A stretch of 64,000 bases of DNA from JAAYDI01 sp052034005 (GTDB lineage: Bacteria > Planctomycetota > Planctomycetia > Pirellulales > Pirellulaceae), in the NCBI GenBank assembly GCA_052034005.1, contig JBPOJB010000016.1, forward strand, positions 1 through 64,000, written 5' to 3'. The notes under the pieces were generated by a model. That model worked only from the letters and a program-made list of their open reading frames with translations, was not told the origin of the DNA and did not search any database. Position numbers and translations under genes: made by a program. This document shows, one piece after another, positions 17,008-26,495 of this stretch. Each line of letters opens with the position of its first letter. The stretch's first letter is position 1.

Positions 17008-18609
17008 TTATCCCGCACCGAGACCGTCACGTCCAACCGGCCAGCAGCCGTCACCATATTTGGACAACGCGTCCAGCAGCGCTTGGATTTCCGCGTGCAC
17101 GGGCGGGGTCTGGCGGATCACAGTGCCCTGATCACCCAGCGGGAAGATCGCGCCGCCATCCGGCGTGGAGTCCCAGGTTCCGGGCGCGATCACGCTCTTG
17201 ATCAGCGCGATCTCCTGGTCGCTCAGCGACCGATAGGTGGCGATCTTCTCGTCGCTCAGCAGACGATAGAGCCGGAGCACGGCCGTCTCGCCGTCGGCAA
17301 CGGCTGCCGCCGCCGGCGCGGCCGCCTGATGCGCTTGGCGCATGGCCTGCAGCAGCGGCGTGATCTGCGCGAGCACCTCGTCGGTCTGAGACACCACCAT
17401 CACTCCCCAGCGGTCGATCACCTTCACCGTCCCGCCGCCTCCCACGCACTCCCACGTGTCCCGGGCGATCGTGTCCTGGATCACGTCGGCCAGATGGCTC
17501 TCGGAGCCGGCAGCTCTCGGAGCGCCGGCCGGCGACGCCTGCCCGGCCATCAAGTCTCCCACGGGATACACCATGATCTGGTGCTCCAGGTCCGCCTCCG
17601 CCCACGTGGTGATCTTCAGCACTTCATCCGTCACGACATAGGCCAGATGCCGCTCCGCGAACATGGCCTTCAACGCGCAACGTAACGAGACACCCTCGAC
17701 GTTACAGGTCACGGGCGTTTCGGGACCCAACCCGACGTCATCGAGTGCGCGCAGGTCGATGAACACCGGGAAGCCGTGCTGCTCGGATAGAAACGCGGCC
17801 ACTTCGGCCAGCGGCGTGTCGTGGAACTCGACGCACACCTCGCTTTCCAACGCCTGCCAGATCGTCCGGTAGGCGACCGCCTGCGCGCCTTGAATCAGAG
17901 GTATCGGCAGGTAATCGGATTCCTGCGGATGATCCTGCGCCGTCGCTTGCCGCGCCTTCCGCACAGCTGCCAACAGCGCGTCGACCTGCTTGTGAACCTC
18001 CTGCGTCTGCGAAACCACGAGGAGCCCCCAAGCAGCGTGGATACCGTGGCTGCCCACGCCGCCGAAGGTGTCCCAGCTATCCGGTGCGACGGTCTCTTGC
18101 ATGAGCTCGACGAGCGCGTCATATTGCCCGCCGTGCGTGGAATCGGCTAACGGCAATGTCCGGTCGATCGCCAGATCGGATACCGCGTACACGCGCGTCA
18201 TCAATTCGCGTTCAGCTCCTTCCGGTGTCGTGATCTTCAACACCTGATCGCGCACCATGTACGTGAGGTCCAACTGGTGTAATAGGATGTTCAGAAACGA
18301 ACGCAAGGAGACGCCCTTGAGCGAGATCGTCACCGGCGTGTCCACAGCGAGCCCCAGATCGTCCAAGGCCTCCCGGTCGAGAATGACGGGGACGGAATAG
18401 TGCTCTTTTAGGAAACCCACCACGTCCGTCAACGGCGTCTTGTAGAACTCCACCTCGACGACCGCGTCCAGCGCGGACTCGATCCTCTGTTCCGCCGCCA
18501 GGTCCGCGACGCTTCCGACCGGGAGCGACTGTGCGACAGCGTTTCCCGGGCCAATCCACTGCCCAGCAGCCAACAGCACAACGACGCACCAACAGCATGA
18601 ACGGGACAT
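17008..18609 (-). CDS. Secreted protein with duplicated STN/secretin-N-like modules
   Basis: The 533-residue product has a signal peptide (WCVVVLLAAGQWIGPGNAVA). Two copies of a module of about 190 residues follow. Copy 1 (about 45-215) holds EFYKTPLTDVVGFLKEHYSV, a VTISLKGVSLRSFLNILL helix and YMVRDQVLKIT. Copy 2 (about 240-430) holds EFHDTPLAEVAAFLSEQHGF, VEGVSLRCALKAMF and YVVTDEVLKIT. Each ends with a W-G-x-x-V-V-S-Q-T segment. This is the secretin/TonB short N-terminal (STN) fold as found in planctomycete proteins that lack the secretin barrel. A last partial unit (about 460-525) contains IAPGTWDSTPDGG. The start follows AGGAGA. The role is unknown; envelope interaction is likely. Confidence 0.85.
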   Translation of the reverse strand: MSRSCCWCVVVLLAAGQWIGPGNAVAQSLPVGSVADLAAEQRIESALDAVVEVEFYKTPLTDVVGFLKEHYSVPVILDREALDDLGLAVDTPVTISLKGVSLRSFLNILLHQLDLTYMVRDQVLKITTPEGAERELMTRVYAVSDLAIDRTLPLADSTHGGQYDALVELMQETVAPDSWDTFGGVGSHGIHAAWGLLVVSQTQEVHKQVDALLAAVRKARQATAQDHPQESDYLPIPLIQGAQAVAYRTIWQALESEVCVEFHDTPLAEVAAFLSEQHGFPVFIDLRALDDVGLGPETPVTCNVEGVSLRCALKAMFAERHLAYVVTDEVLKITTWAEADLEHQIMVYPVGDLMAGQASPAGAPRAAGSESHLADVIQDTIARDTWECVGGGGTVKVIDRWGVMVVSQTDEVLAQITPLLQAMRQAHQAAAPAAAAVADGETAVLRLYRLLSDEKIATYRSLSDQEIALIKSVIAPGTWDSTPDGGAIFPLGDQGTVIRQTPPVHAEIQALLDALSKYGDGCWPVGRDGLGAG

Positions 18610-18850
18610 GGGAGATTCTCCTGTTCCTAGACGTGTACCGCTGACGTTCGGAGGGATCCCTCGGAGCAGACCGGCCAGCAGCCATTATAGCGGTCGAAGT
18701 GTGAGAAACGCAAACTTGGGGCGGCTGGGCGACCCAGCCAAGACGTCACGCTCGGCACACCCCGCAGCGCGGGACGCGGCGCGCGATGCTCCGCGCGCGG
18801 CTCGGGCGCCCGTGCCTCGTGGACCCGCGGCGCCATCGATGGCCGACGGT

Positions 18851-21800
18851 TCACGCTCCCGGCAGCAGCAGATACCTCCAGAACGCGTTCGGGTCGGCTT
18901 CCCGCGTCTGGTAGCGCCGCAGGTACTCATGATAGGCGGGCGAATCCGGCGCCGGTTCCTCCGGCCCATACGGATAGCTCTGCATGGCCCGGAACGGCAG
19001 CGGCTCGACCGTCTGGCCATAGATCGTGTTCAAGTCCGCATCCTTGTCGTAGCCGATGCTGTGCAGGATGAAGTCGCGCTTCCAGCCCTCCGGGACCGGC
19101 TCGTCGGGCACAGCGAACCGCACGGTGATGGCATCGCCCGACCCCAGGATGGCCATCTGGTCGTCCGCCTCGGAGAGCAGTTCGTGGACCGCGCCATAGC
19201 GGGTGAAGCGGCCGCGCATCGGCGGCCAGTTCGGCGTCCGCTTGACATCGGCATAGTCGTAGAGGCGCGGTGCGGTCTCCTTGCGCGGCAGCTCGCGCGA
19301 GAAACCGCGGTAGGCTAGGTCCGCCGACTGCAGTGTCAGGGGGATCTGCCGGACTTCGACCGCCGGCTCATCCACCGTGAAGAACACTTCATCCCAGTAG
19401 AACTCGCCGGTCGTCTGGATGCGGAGCCGGTAGTCGTTGGTCAGAAACGCGTGCGACAGGTCGACAGCGATCGTCTTGGTCTTGCCGCCGGGGAACCCCA
19501 TGAACGGGATCGTCTCCTTCCACTGACCGTCGGCATCCGGCACCCACACGGACGGCATGCGCGGCCCGTCCGTTTCCGGGTCCTGCCGGAACGCGACGTT
19601 GAGCGACGTATCGGTCGGGAGGATCCAGCCGGTCAGGAACAGGGTAATCTGTTGCGGGTTCTCCAGCGGACCCAGGTCCAGCTCCATGTAGTGCTCCGGC
19701 ACCAGCCCTTGACGGATCGGCCGGCTGAACGGCTGCGCGAACTCGCCATCGCGTTCGCGCAGCAGGTCCTGCAGGTCATTGCCGCGCGAGTCGACGACCG
19801 AGCGCGGGAAGCGTCGTTCGCGCACCGTGTAGATCTTGTGCTCGACCAGCTCGGGCGGACCGACCTTCTCGTTCGTATAGACCTCGACGTCCGCCGGGTG
19901 ATCGACGGCGATCAGTTGGACGTAGTCGAAGTAACCCGCTTCCCACAGCTCCTGAGTCAGCAGGACCCAGTAGGACCCGTCCTTGGGCGTCAGCCGCTCG
20001 CCAGGCACGCGCAGGTACTCCCAGGCGCGAGTGGGCTCCACCCCGCCGCTGGGCGACTGCAAGCCGAGCGGCGCCGCCCACAGGCAGTCGGTCAAGAAGA
20101 TGAACTCGCCATCGGCCATCGTGTACACGTACGGGCACGACCCTTTGAGGATCATGCGTTCGCAGACGGCCACGTTGCCGGCGATCGCGACGCTGCCCGT
20201 GGTGTCGTCGACCACATCCTGCGGCACGCCGTTGGTCCAGACGATGCGCACCTGGTCCGCGACCTTGCTGTCGCCCAGGCCGAAATGCACGACCGGCGCG
20301 TCGACGGTCTGTGCCTGGTACCAGCCGCCGGATCGTAATTCCACCAGGCTGCCGATCGCATTGTGGTTGCAGCGCCCTTTGTTGTCCTTCGTGCCGACCG
20401 GGTAGAGCGCGAGCCATGTATTGTTCGTGCCGCCTTCGTTCATCAGCAGGAGGACCTGGTCCGGTGTGACGACGACCAGGTCCTGGTCACCATCCCGATC
20501 CAAGTCCGCCGCGCGGACCATCTGAATGGGCCCCGCCAGGTCCGGCGGGATGATCTGCACGGCTTTGAAGCGGCCTTGTGGGCCGCCGCGAAACACAGAC
20601 AACCCCGCGGCGCCCCAGGCCACCAGGTCGCGATACCCGTCGTTGTCGAAGTCCCAGACCAGGACGCCGTCCTGCGGGGCCTGGTCAACCTTCTCCGTCC
20701 GCAGGTAGTTCACGGTTCCCGCGCGGGGCGTGGCCGTCAGCGCCACCTGGACACCCTGCTGGCCGGCCGCCGCCAGATCCCATGACACGTTCCCATCCGC
20801 CTCGAGCAGCGCGATGGAGCGCGGCGCGCCCAACGCCTCGTAGGCGGCATCCAACGGCGTCCAGCGGAACTGGGCATGGCGCATGTTCTCCAACACGCCC
20901 ACCACCTTGCCCGTCGGTTCTGCCAGGATCACATCGATGTCCACATCGCGGTCCCAGTCGACCGCCACCATGGACGTGACCGGTACGTTGGCCGGCGGCA
21001 GCTGCGACCAGGCGCTGATCTCCTTGTACGCCATCGTCACGGTGGACTCCCAGTTACCCGTGGCTTCCCAGATCGAGATCCCTTGCTCCGACGAACAGAC
21101 CAGATCCAGGTCGGCATCGTGATCGACATCCGCCAGGAGGACGGCGGTCACGCCGGTGAGCTTCTCCAGCCCCTCGTTGGGCATCGCCACCAGTTTCGGC
21201 TGATCCGCCGCCGCGTCCGTGTCGTTGCGCACGGCCAGCACGCCCGCCGGGCCGTAGAGCACGAAGTCGGGGTCCGCGTCGTGGCAAATGCTCGTCTCCG
21301 ACATCACGTGGTCGAACTTCGCCGCGTCGGCGCCGTTGTCGGGCGACGGCGCCGACAGGGCCCGGCGACTGTCCCGGTCGAGATCCGCGGCCAACAGGCG
21401 CTCCAGGCCGGCCGGGACTTCCAGGCTGGCCAGCTCCGTCCACGGCTCGCCCGGTTTGACCTGCGTCAACAGGGTCAACTTGCCCGGTTGCAGCACGACC
21501 AGATCGGCCCGGCCGTTCAAATCCACGTCGATCACGCGCAGGTCCGTGACGCCGGCCAAGGCGGGCGGTTGCACGCTGGCGGGCGTCAGTCTCACCGGCG
21601 TTTCTTCCGTCCACTCCGGTTCCGGTCGCGGGTTGACGCGGTAGAACTCCGGGCTGAAGTCGTAGGCTACGAACTCCAGGGGATGGATGTCGATCCGGGC
21701 AATGTCGCTCTGGACCATATCCGGAGGCCGGCTGATGTTCTGAATCAGGCGCGTCTTCATTTCCGTGGTCCTCCAGTCGTCCTTGGCCACGGCCTCGCTC

Positions 21801-22681
21801 GCCTCGGCGATCAGCTTCTCCACGTCCACACCCGGCTTGGTATTGATGGCGGTCGCCAGCGGCGCAAACGTCTCCTTCGCGGAAGCCAGGGTCTGGGCGA
21901 TCTTCGGATCCTTAGTCTGCGCCTGCCTCACCAACCATTCGGTCAATACGAATACGTTGCCGGGGTTGGCCTCGTGCGCCTTGCCCAACGCCGCAAGCGC
22001 CTCAGCGTTGGGGACCATCTCGCGCGGCTTGGTGGCCGCGCGGGACAGCGCGAACCAGAACACGGCGTTGCCCGGATCCAGCTGCGTCGCGCGGGTGAGC
22101 AACGCGACGGCCTTCTCCCGCGCCTCGTCCGTGCTGCCTAACGGGTTGCTGCTGTCCTGCACCAATTCGACATTGGCCGCAATCCAATACGCCACGGCCG
22201 AGTCCGGCTCGAAATCCAGCAGGTGCTGGGCCGCCTCCCGCGCCAACGTGCGCTGCTGAGAAACGTTCTCTTCGGCACCCCGGAGAATGAGCAAGCGCGT
22301 GATCGCCAGGTCCAGGACCGGCAAGCGCTCTTTCGGAAGCTTGGTGACCAGCTCCGCAAACCGCTGGGCCGCCACCTCCAGACCCGACATCTTCTGGTCG
22401 CCCACCTGCACGACCGTCGGGCCGTTCTCCAAATGGCCGATCGCCGTGTCCTTGATGCCGATCAACCGCCGAACCTCGTCAGCCGGAAGCTTGGGCACGG
22501 CAGCCTCCGCACCCGCCTCAGCCACCTCGACACCCTCGGTCGCTTTCCGTTGATCAGGCGCCTTGCCACGTTCAATCGAACGATTGACGAGCCAAGCAAT
22601 GAGGCCGCCCACGACCACCATGATCAGGAACAATCCGATACGCCATTTTCCAGCTGACTTATTGGAAGCAGTGTCGTTCAT
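18851..22681 (-). CDS. 1276-residue membrane-anchored TPR/VCBS/ASPIC-UnbV protein
   Basis: Residues 12-31 form a membrane segment. A TPR region (about 90-290) follows, then a VCBS/FG-GAP propeller (about 375-740) with D-x-D-x-[DN]-G motifs such as DVDLNGRADL, DVDHDADLDL, DFDNDGYRDL and DLDRDGDQDL. An ASPIC/UnbV domain (about 765-830; NHNAIGSLVELRSGGWYQ, FGLGDS, VRIVWTNG) is followed by a C-terminal region of about 430 residues. The last part (PYVYTMADGEFIFLTDCLWAA through YEYLRRYQTREAD) is conserved in planctomycete and acidobacterial CRTAC1-type proteins. It combines in one chain the TPR and VCBS modules that are separate genes at 80-2781. Probably exported and calcium-dependent; ligand unknown. 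Confidence 0.88.
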   Translation of the reverse strand: MNDTASNKSAGKWRIGLFLIMVVVGGLIAWLVNRSIERGKAPDQRKATEGVEVAEAGAEAAVPKLPADEVRRLIGIKDTAIGHLENGPTVVQVGDQKMSGLEVAAQRFAELVTKLPKERLPVLDLAITRLLILRGAEENVSQQRTLAREAAQHLLDFEPDSAVAYWIAANVELVQDSSNPLGSTDEAREKAVALLTRATQLDPGNAVFWFALSRAATKPREMVPNAEALAALGKAHEANPGNVFVLTEWLVRQAQTKDPKIAQTLASAKETFAPLATAINTKPGVDVEKLIAEASEAVAKDDWRTTEMKTRLIQNISRPPDMVQSDIARIDIHPLEFVAYDFSPEFYRVNPRPEPEWTEETPVRLTPASVQPPALAGVTDLRVIDVDLNGRADLVVLQPGKLTLLTQVKPGEPWTELASLEVPAGLERLLAADLDRDSRRALSAPSPDNGADAAKFDHVMSETSICHDADPDFVLYGPAGVLAVRNDTDAAADQPKLVAMPNEGLEKLTGVTAVLLADVDHDADLDLVCSSEQGISIWEATGNWESTVTMAYKEISAWSQLPPANVPVTSMVAVDWDRDVDIDVILAEPTGKVVGVLENMRHAQFRWTPLDAAYEALGAPRSIALLEADGNVSWDLAAAGQQGVQVALTATPRAGTVNYLRTEKVDQAPQDGVLVWDFDNDGYRDLVAWGAAGLSVFRGGPQGRFKAVQIIPPDLAGPIQMVRAADLDRDGDQDLVVVTPDQVLLLMNEGGTNNTWLALYPVGTKDNKGRCNHNAIGSLVELRSGGWYQAQTVDAPVVHFGLGDSKVADQVRIVWTNGVPQDVVDDTTGSVAIAGNVAVCERMILKGSCPYVYTMADGEFIFLTDCLWAAPLGLQSPSGGVEPTRAWEYLRVPGERLTPKDGSYWVLLTQELWEAGYFDYVQLIAVDHPADVEVYTNEKVGPPELVEHKIYTVRERRFPRSVVDSRGNDLQDLLRERDGEFAQPFSRPIRQGLVPEHYMELDLGPLENPQQITLFLTGWILPTDTSLNVAFRQDPETDGPRMPSVWVPDADGQWKETIPFMGFPGGKTKTIAVDLSHAFLTNDYRLRIQTTGEFYWDEVFFTVDEPAVEVRQIPLTLQSADLAYRGFSRELPRKETAPRLYDYADVKRTPNWPPMRGRFTRYGAVHELLSEADDQMAILGSGDAITVRFAVPDEPVPEGWKRDFILHSIGYDKDADLNTIYGQTVEPLPFRAMQSYPYGPEEPAPDSPAYHEYLRRYQTREADPNAFWRYLLLPGA

Positions 22682-23093
22682 GGCTCACAACCGTTGTAAG
22701 AGGTAACTCCGTGCAGCAGCCGCATACAGCCCCGATTGTTCTCTTTACAGACCAAATTGCAACCCCGGGCCCGGGATGCGCGCGACAGCCTCCATACGAT
22801 CCATACCACCGTTTGGTTCCGGGCCGTTTGGGGGATGATCGAGTTTGACGATCAGCCCTGTTGGACAGATCAGCGAAGCGGCAGCAGCCACTGTGGGATC
22901 AATGGGGACCGGCAGTGGCCGCGTCCGATGGAAGACGGTGGACCCAACTCGCCAGACACGTTGCGTGTGCCGCACTCCAACGTCTCATGGATTGGCACGA
23001 TGTGGGAACGGACTTCCCAGCACCCGGACTGGCAATCAGGTGACCGCTCGAAGGCGCTATTGCCGGCGGCCGCCCACTTGCTGGAGGAAGCCC
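22682..23093. other. Intergenic region between divergent genes
   Basis: About 410 bases between the start of the 1276-residue gene and the small gene at 23094. It must hold promoters for both directions, but I see no consensus -35/-10 pair. The ORFs it contains are short, start without a ribosome-binding site and have no recognisable content. Confidence 0.6.
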
Positions 23094-23231
23094 ATGGCAG
23101 AACCCCCGAAAGTGCCGACCAGTCGGTCGGGCAATGACCGCACCTCGGCGTCCGACGCCCAAGCCATTCGCGCTCGGCTGTTGCGGATGATTGTCCGAAA
23201 CGAAGACGCTCGGAAACCGAAGCTACGATGA
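23094..23231 (+). CDS. Small protein (45 aa), translationally coupled to the downstream protease
   Basis: Begins MAEPPKVPTSRSG and ends with a basic amphipathic helix, DAQAIRARLLRMIVRNEDAR. GGAGGA lies five bases before the ATG, and its TGA overlaps the ATG of the protease gene as ATGA, a standard coupling arrangement. The helical tail looks like a short interaction or nucleic-acid-contact segment. No family recognised. The strong ribosome-binding site and overlap are the main reasons to believe it. Confidence 0.6.
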   Translation: MAEPPKVPTSRSGNDRTSASDAQAIRARLLRMIVRNEDARKPKLR

Positions 23232-24343
23232 ACCCGGTCGCGCGCGTTCGTGCATGGCCCCGCCCTGCCGCCGTCGTGCGCGGGTCGGGGCGGCGATTTC
23301 CTGATCCCCGCCGCGGCGCCCGTTCCGGGCTGCGCGCAACGCGGGTCGCGTCGGTCGCCGCCATGGTGCTGCTGGCTCTGGCAGCGGAGACCGCTGCGGG
23401 AGGGAAGTGGCCGTGGTCGTCGCCCGACCCGCCGGCCCAGCCGCCGCACCCGGCGGTCGTGCGGGTCACGGCCCAGGAACCCGACGGCATCTCGCAGGGC
23501 TCTGGAACACTGGTCGACGTGCGGGACCAGTTCGGACTGGTCGTCACGAACTGGCATGTGGTGCGGGACGCCACCGGCCCGGTCACCGTCACCTTTCCCA
23601 ACGGGTTCCGATCGGCGGCGCGCGTGCTGCGTGTGGATCGCGACTGGGATCTGGCGGCGCTGCTGATCTGGCGCCCGCAGGCGTCGCCCGTGCCGTTGGC
23701 GCCGCAAGCGCCGCGTCCGGGCGACCCCTTGACGATCGCTGGGTACGGCGCGGGCACATACCGCGCGGTGGTCGGCCGGTGCACGCAATACGTGGCGCCC
23801 AGCACGCATCATCCGTACGAGATGCTGGAAGTCTCGACGATGGCGCGGGAAGGGGACTCCGGCGGACCGATCTTCAACGACCGCGGTGAGCTGGCGGGCG
23901 TCCTGTTCGGCTCCGCCGACGGCGCCACGGCCGGCAGTTGGGCCGGACGCGTACGGGAGTTCCTCAGAGCCGCCGGGCTGCCGGAGGAACCGGCCGTCGG
24001 CCCGACGCAGACTCTGGCTGCGGCCGGCCTGGACCAACCCGTCCAGCAACCGCTCAAACGCCTGCCGGAAGTCCCATCCGAGCCGGCCGCGGAAGAGATC
24101 GCCCGCTTGACGCCGCTACCCACCGCGGCCACGCGACCGTCAGCACCCGCCGCGAACCTCGTCTCACCCGACATGTCCCCGTCGCTCGACCCCGACATCC
24201 GGGCAGACCACGCGTCCCGGATCACGTGGGAGGAGTTCGCCGGCCGGACCGCGTATCAGCAGATCAAGACCGTATTGGCCATCATCGGATTGGCCGCCAT
24301 CTTCCTGCAGCTCACGCGGATCTCGCAGCCGCGTGCACGATAG
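23228..24343 (+). CDS. Trypsin-like serine protease with C-terminal membrane anchor
   Basis: The 371-residue product has an arginine-rich N-terminus and a hydrophobic export segment (about residues 43-58, VASVAAMVLLALAAETAAG). The trypsin-fold domain (about 70-245) shows His in VVTNWHVV, Asp in RDWDLAALL and Ser in EGDSGGPIFN, so the catalytic triad is complete. A Pro/Ala-rich stretch follows, and residues about 343-360 (VLAIIGLAAIFLQL) form a C-terminal membrane helix. There is no PDZ domain, unlike DegP/HtrA. The gene overlaps the preceding 45-residue gene by four bases. A second serine protease of different architecture lies at 28105. Confidence 0.88.
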   Translation: MNPVARVRAWPRPAAVVRGSGRRFPDPRRGARSGLRATRVASVAAMVLLALAAETAAGGKWPWSSPDPPAQPPHPAVVRVTAQEPDGISQGSGTLVDVRDQFGLVVTNWHVVRDATGPVTVTFPNGFRSAARVLRVDRDWDLAALLIWRPQASPVPLAPQAPRPGDPLTIAGYGAGTYRAVVGRCTQYVAPSTHHPYEMLEVSTMAREGDSGGPIFNDRGELAGVLFGSADGATAGSWAGRVREFLRAAGLPEEPAVGPTQTLAAAGLDQPVQQPLKRLPEVPSEPAAEEIARLTPLPTAATRPSAPAANLVSPDMSPSLDPDIRADHASRITWEEFAGRTAYQQIKTVLAIIGLAAIFLQLTRISQPRAR

Positions 24344-24357
24344 GCGTCGGGCCCGGC

Positions 24358-24378
24358 GGGCAGGCTGGAAGCCTGCCC
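24358..24378. terminator. Hairpin between convergent genes, possible bidirectional terminator
   Basis: GGGCAGGCT and AGCCTGCCC form a perfect 9-bp stem with a GGA loop in the 46-base gap between the protease and porin genes, which converge. There is no T-run on either side, so it may rely on Rho or act only as a 3'-end stabiliser. Confidence 0.45.
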
Positions 24379-24389
24379 CACGCAGTGCC

Positions 24390-25766
24390 CTAGAACGCGT
24401 ATTTGCACATCCACTCGAAGACCCACGAGTCGGCCGGCTCGGTGGGGCCGGGCACCCCATCGGCCACGTAGAAGGTCTTCCAGTTGGTGACCTCGAACCC
24501 CATCGCGAACTTCTTGGTGATGTCATACACCAGGTTGATGAACAAGAAACTGTTGTACGAACGGCCCAAGTCCAGGCTGCTGTTGAGCGGGTCGTCGATG
24601 CCGTATCCCAGATGGCTGTGCAGTTGCGGAGTCCAATAGTACCAGAACTCGCCCCAGCCGCCGGTGCTGCGAATCGGAGTCCGGCGGACCGGGCAGATGC
24701 CTTGGCCGATGCCGCCCAGGAACGGGCCCAGGTTCTCGCCGGTGAACACCTCGCCCTGGAATCCGCAATACTCGTTCAGCGGCATCTTCAGGTCATAGTT
24801 GAGGGACCAGGTGCGCGCTTCGTAGTCATCGATCACCGGTCCGGGCGCGTTGAAATCGAACTGCGTGCGCCCGATGTGACCCGACACGCCCATCTCAATC
24901 GGCAGGCCGCCTTCGCCGCGGTCCCCCAACTTGCAGCCGATCCGCGATTGGATTACCGGCCAGCTGGCCGACTCGCGGTCGACCGACGAGTTGGTCGCGA
25001 AGTCGGTCACGACGTCCTTCGTCAGGGCAATCGTGAAGATCCCCAGCAGGTTCGGGCTGAAGTCCAGGTAGCGGTCCCAGCGGAATTGGGGCCGGCGGTA
25101 GCCCATGTTGCCGCCGTCCCAGCCCACGGAATAGCTGCAGGTGTTGGGCAGCAGCGGCGCGATCACGTCCCACGTCTGGCCCACGAGCATCCGCCAGCGC
25201 TCGTTCTTGACTTCCCAGTACATATGCCGGACCATCACACCCGCCTGGTTCTCGTTGACAGACGCACCGAAGAAGTCGATTTCCACCTGGCCGCCGGACT
25301 TGGATCCGCCGAAGAGCCACACATCAGGGCCGGTGATGTTCAGTCCCAGGCGCGTGCGCCGCGCGTCGATGGTGAAGTCCGGCTCGCCCTCTGTCTGAGG
25401 CGACGGGATCCACAGAGCGTAAGCGCCCGGGAACGTGCGCTCGGTCGCGTAGATCATGTCCGCCCACAGCACTCCGTAGGGGACGACCTTGTACTCGCCA
25501 ATCCGCCACGGCTCGAGCGCCTTGAGCTGTGCGGGGCTGATCAATACATACTCCTCCTCGAACGGCTGGGCGGCCGAGGCCGGCACGGCTGCGTAGGGCA
25601 GCGTTGACATCGAGGTGTCGGTGGCCGTGGGGATGGCGTCTGCGCGGTACACCGCTGGACCGAAATCGGCCGTGGATCCGGGCGGCTCTTGCCCCCCAAC
25701 CACGCTCGGCGCAAGAACGGCAACCGTCGACATCCACACAGTCCATATGTGTTTCCCGATTAACAT
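24390..25766 (-). CDS. Outer-membrane porin, DcaP-like
   Basis: The 458-residue product has a signal peptide, a short N-terminal spacer and a barrel-like remainder. The pattern RRTRLGLNITGP, then GGQVEIDFFG, RHMYWEVKNERWRMLVGQTWD and FDFNAPG is the one seen in DcaP/DUF3138-type trimeric porins, where LxLGQxWT-like segments precede the middle of the barrel. It ends CKYAF with the terminal aromatic required for outer-membrane insertion. Planctomycetes have many copies. A role in uptake of small organic or sugar-derived molecules is inferred. It converges with the protease gene and has a hairpin just beyond its stop. Confidence 0.78.
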   Translation of the reverse strand: MLIGKHIWTVWMSTVAVLAPSVVGGQEPPGSTADFGPAVYRADAIPTATDTSMSTLPYAAVPASAAQPFEEEYVLISPAQLKALEPWRIGEYKVVPYGVLWADMIYATERTFPGAYALWIPSPQTEGEPDFTIDARRTRLGLNITGPDVWLFGGSKSGGQVEIDFFGASVNENQAGVMVRHMYWEVKNERWRMLVGQTWDVIAPLLPNTCSYSVGWDGGNMGYRRPQFRWDRYLDFSPNLLGIFTIALTKDVVTDFATNSSVDRESASWPVIQSRIGCKLGDRGEGGLPIEMGVSGHIGRTQFDFNAPGPVIDDYEARTWSLNYDLKMPLNEYCGFQGEVFTGENLGPFLGGIGQGICPVRRTPIRSTGGWGEFWYYWTPQLHSHLGYGIDDPLNSSLDLGRSYNSFLFINLVYDITKKFAMGFEVTNWKTFYVADGVPGPTEPADSWVFEWMCKYAF

Positions 25767-26261
25767 GGGTCCACCGTGCTGTCCTGTTCAGGGTGTTGCG
25801 TGCGACACGCGGGGGCCGTCGAGCAACCGGCGGTGCGGCGGAATCGGCCGCATCCAACGCCGATACGCTACAAGCCTCACGGCCCCAACGCTCGGAATGA
25901 ACCGACTAGTCGTTAGCATCGGTCCGGCGTGAAACCAACTTGACGGTTACAACGGGCCAGAACCCGAGAAAATCGCTCGCCACGGGTGTGGTCGTGAGGA
26001 ATCTGCCGGTTGCGGAGAGTGCACGGCTCCTGCCCGCTTCATCGGCAGCAGGGGGGCGCCCCGGCGCTCCCGGCGCAGTGTCCACCGGGTGGCCAACACG
26101 GGTCGCCGCAACCCGCCCGTTCCTCCCCGGGGCGGGGGCACCGTCTGTTCTCGCCCGGCGGGACCGGTCCGCGGGCATCCCCCCAAAAGGCTCGACGGCC
26201 CTGGGGCCTGCGCCTATGATGGGTGTTGGAGGAACGAGAGGTGGCAGGGGAGGACTCGACC
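25767..26261. other. Intergenic region, no supported gene
   Basis: About 495 bases between the divergently read porin gene and the small KOW-like gene. Several overlapping open frames exist on both strands, but none has a good start site or plausible composition. AGGGGAGGA just before 26262 is the ribosome-binding site of the next gene. Confidence 0.55.
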
Positions 26262-26495
26262 ATGGCCAGTGGATCCGACACTCACATCGGACGCGCAGGC
26301 GGCGACACGGTTTGCTTGGGTGCCTTGCCGGGGCAGCACGTGCGCATCGCGGCCGGCCTGATGGAGGGTTCACGTGCGATTGTTGTGCAGCAACGGTCCC
26401 GAGGACGCGTGCTTGTGCGGTTGCAACAGGGATTATACGTCGAGATTCAACAATTCTGCTTGGAGAAGATCAGACGGATCCGAAAGAAGTCATGA
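26262..26495 (+). CDS. Small KOW/NusG-like domain protein
   Basis: The 77-residue product contains LPGQHVRIAAGLMEGSRAIV, matching the KOW pattern (G-x-x-V-R-I-x-x-G-x-x-x-G-x-x-x-V) of NusG and ribosomal proteins, followed by VLVRLQQGLYVEIQQFCLEK. KOW motifs bind RNA or RNA-associated proteins. AGGGGAGGA lies seven bases upstream of the ATG at 26262. An in-frame GTG at 26223 is possible but less supported. The stop overlaps the next start as ATGA. Small KOW-only proteins of this type occur in planctomycetes; the role is unknown. Confidence 0.7.
   Translation: MASGSDTHIGRAGGDTVCLGALPGQHVRIAAGLMEGSRAIVVQQRSRGRVLVRLQQGLYVEIQQFCLEKIRRIRKKS

Noticed and set aside
24358..24378. The hairpin between protease and porin genes as a mobile repeat
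   Set aside because: A single copy; it is better explained as a 3'-end stem between convergent genes.
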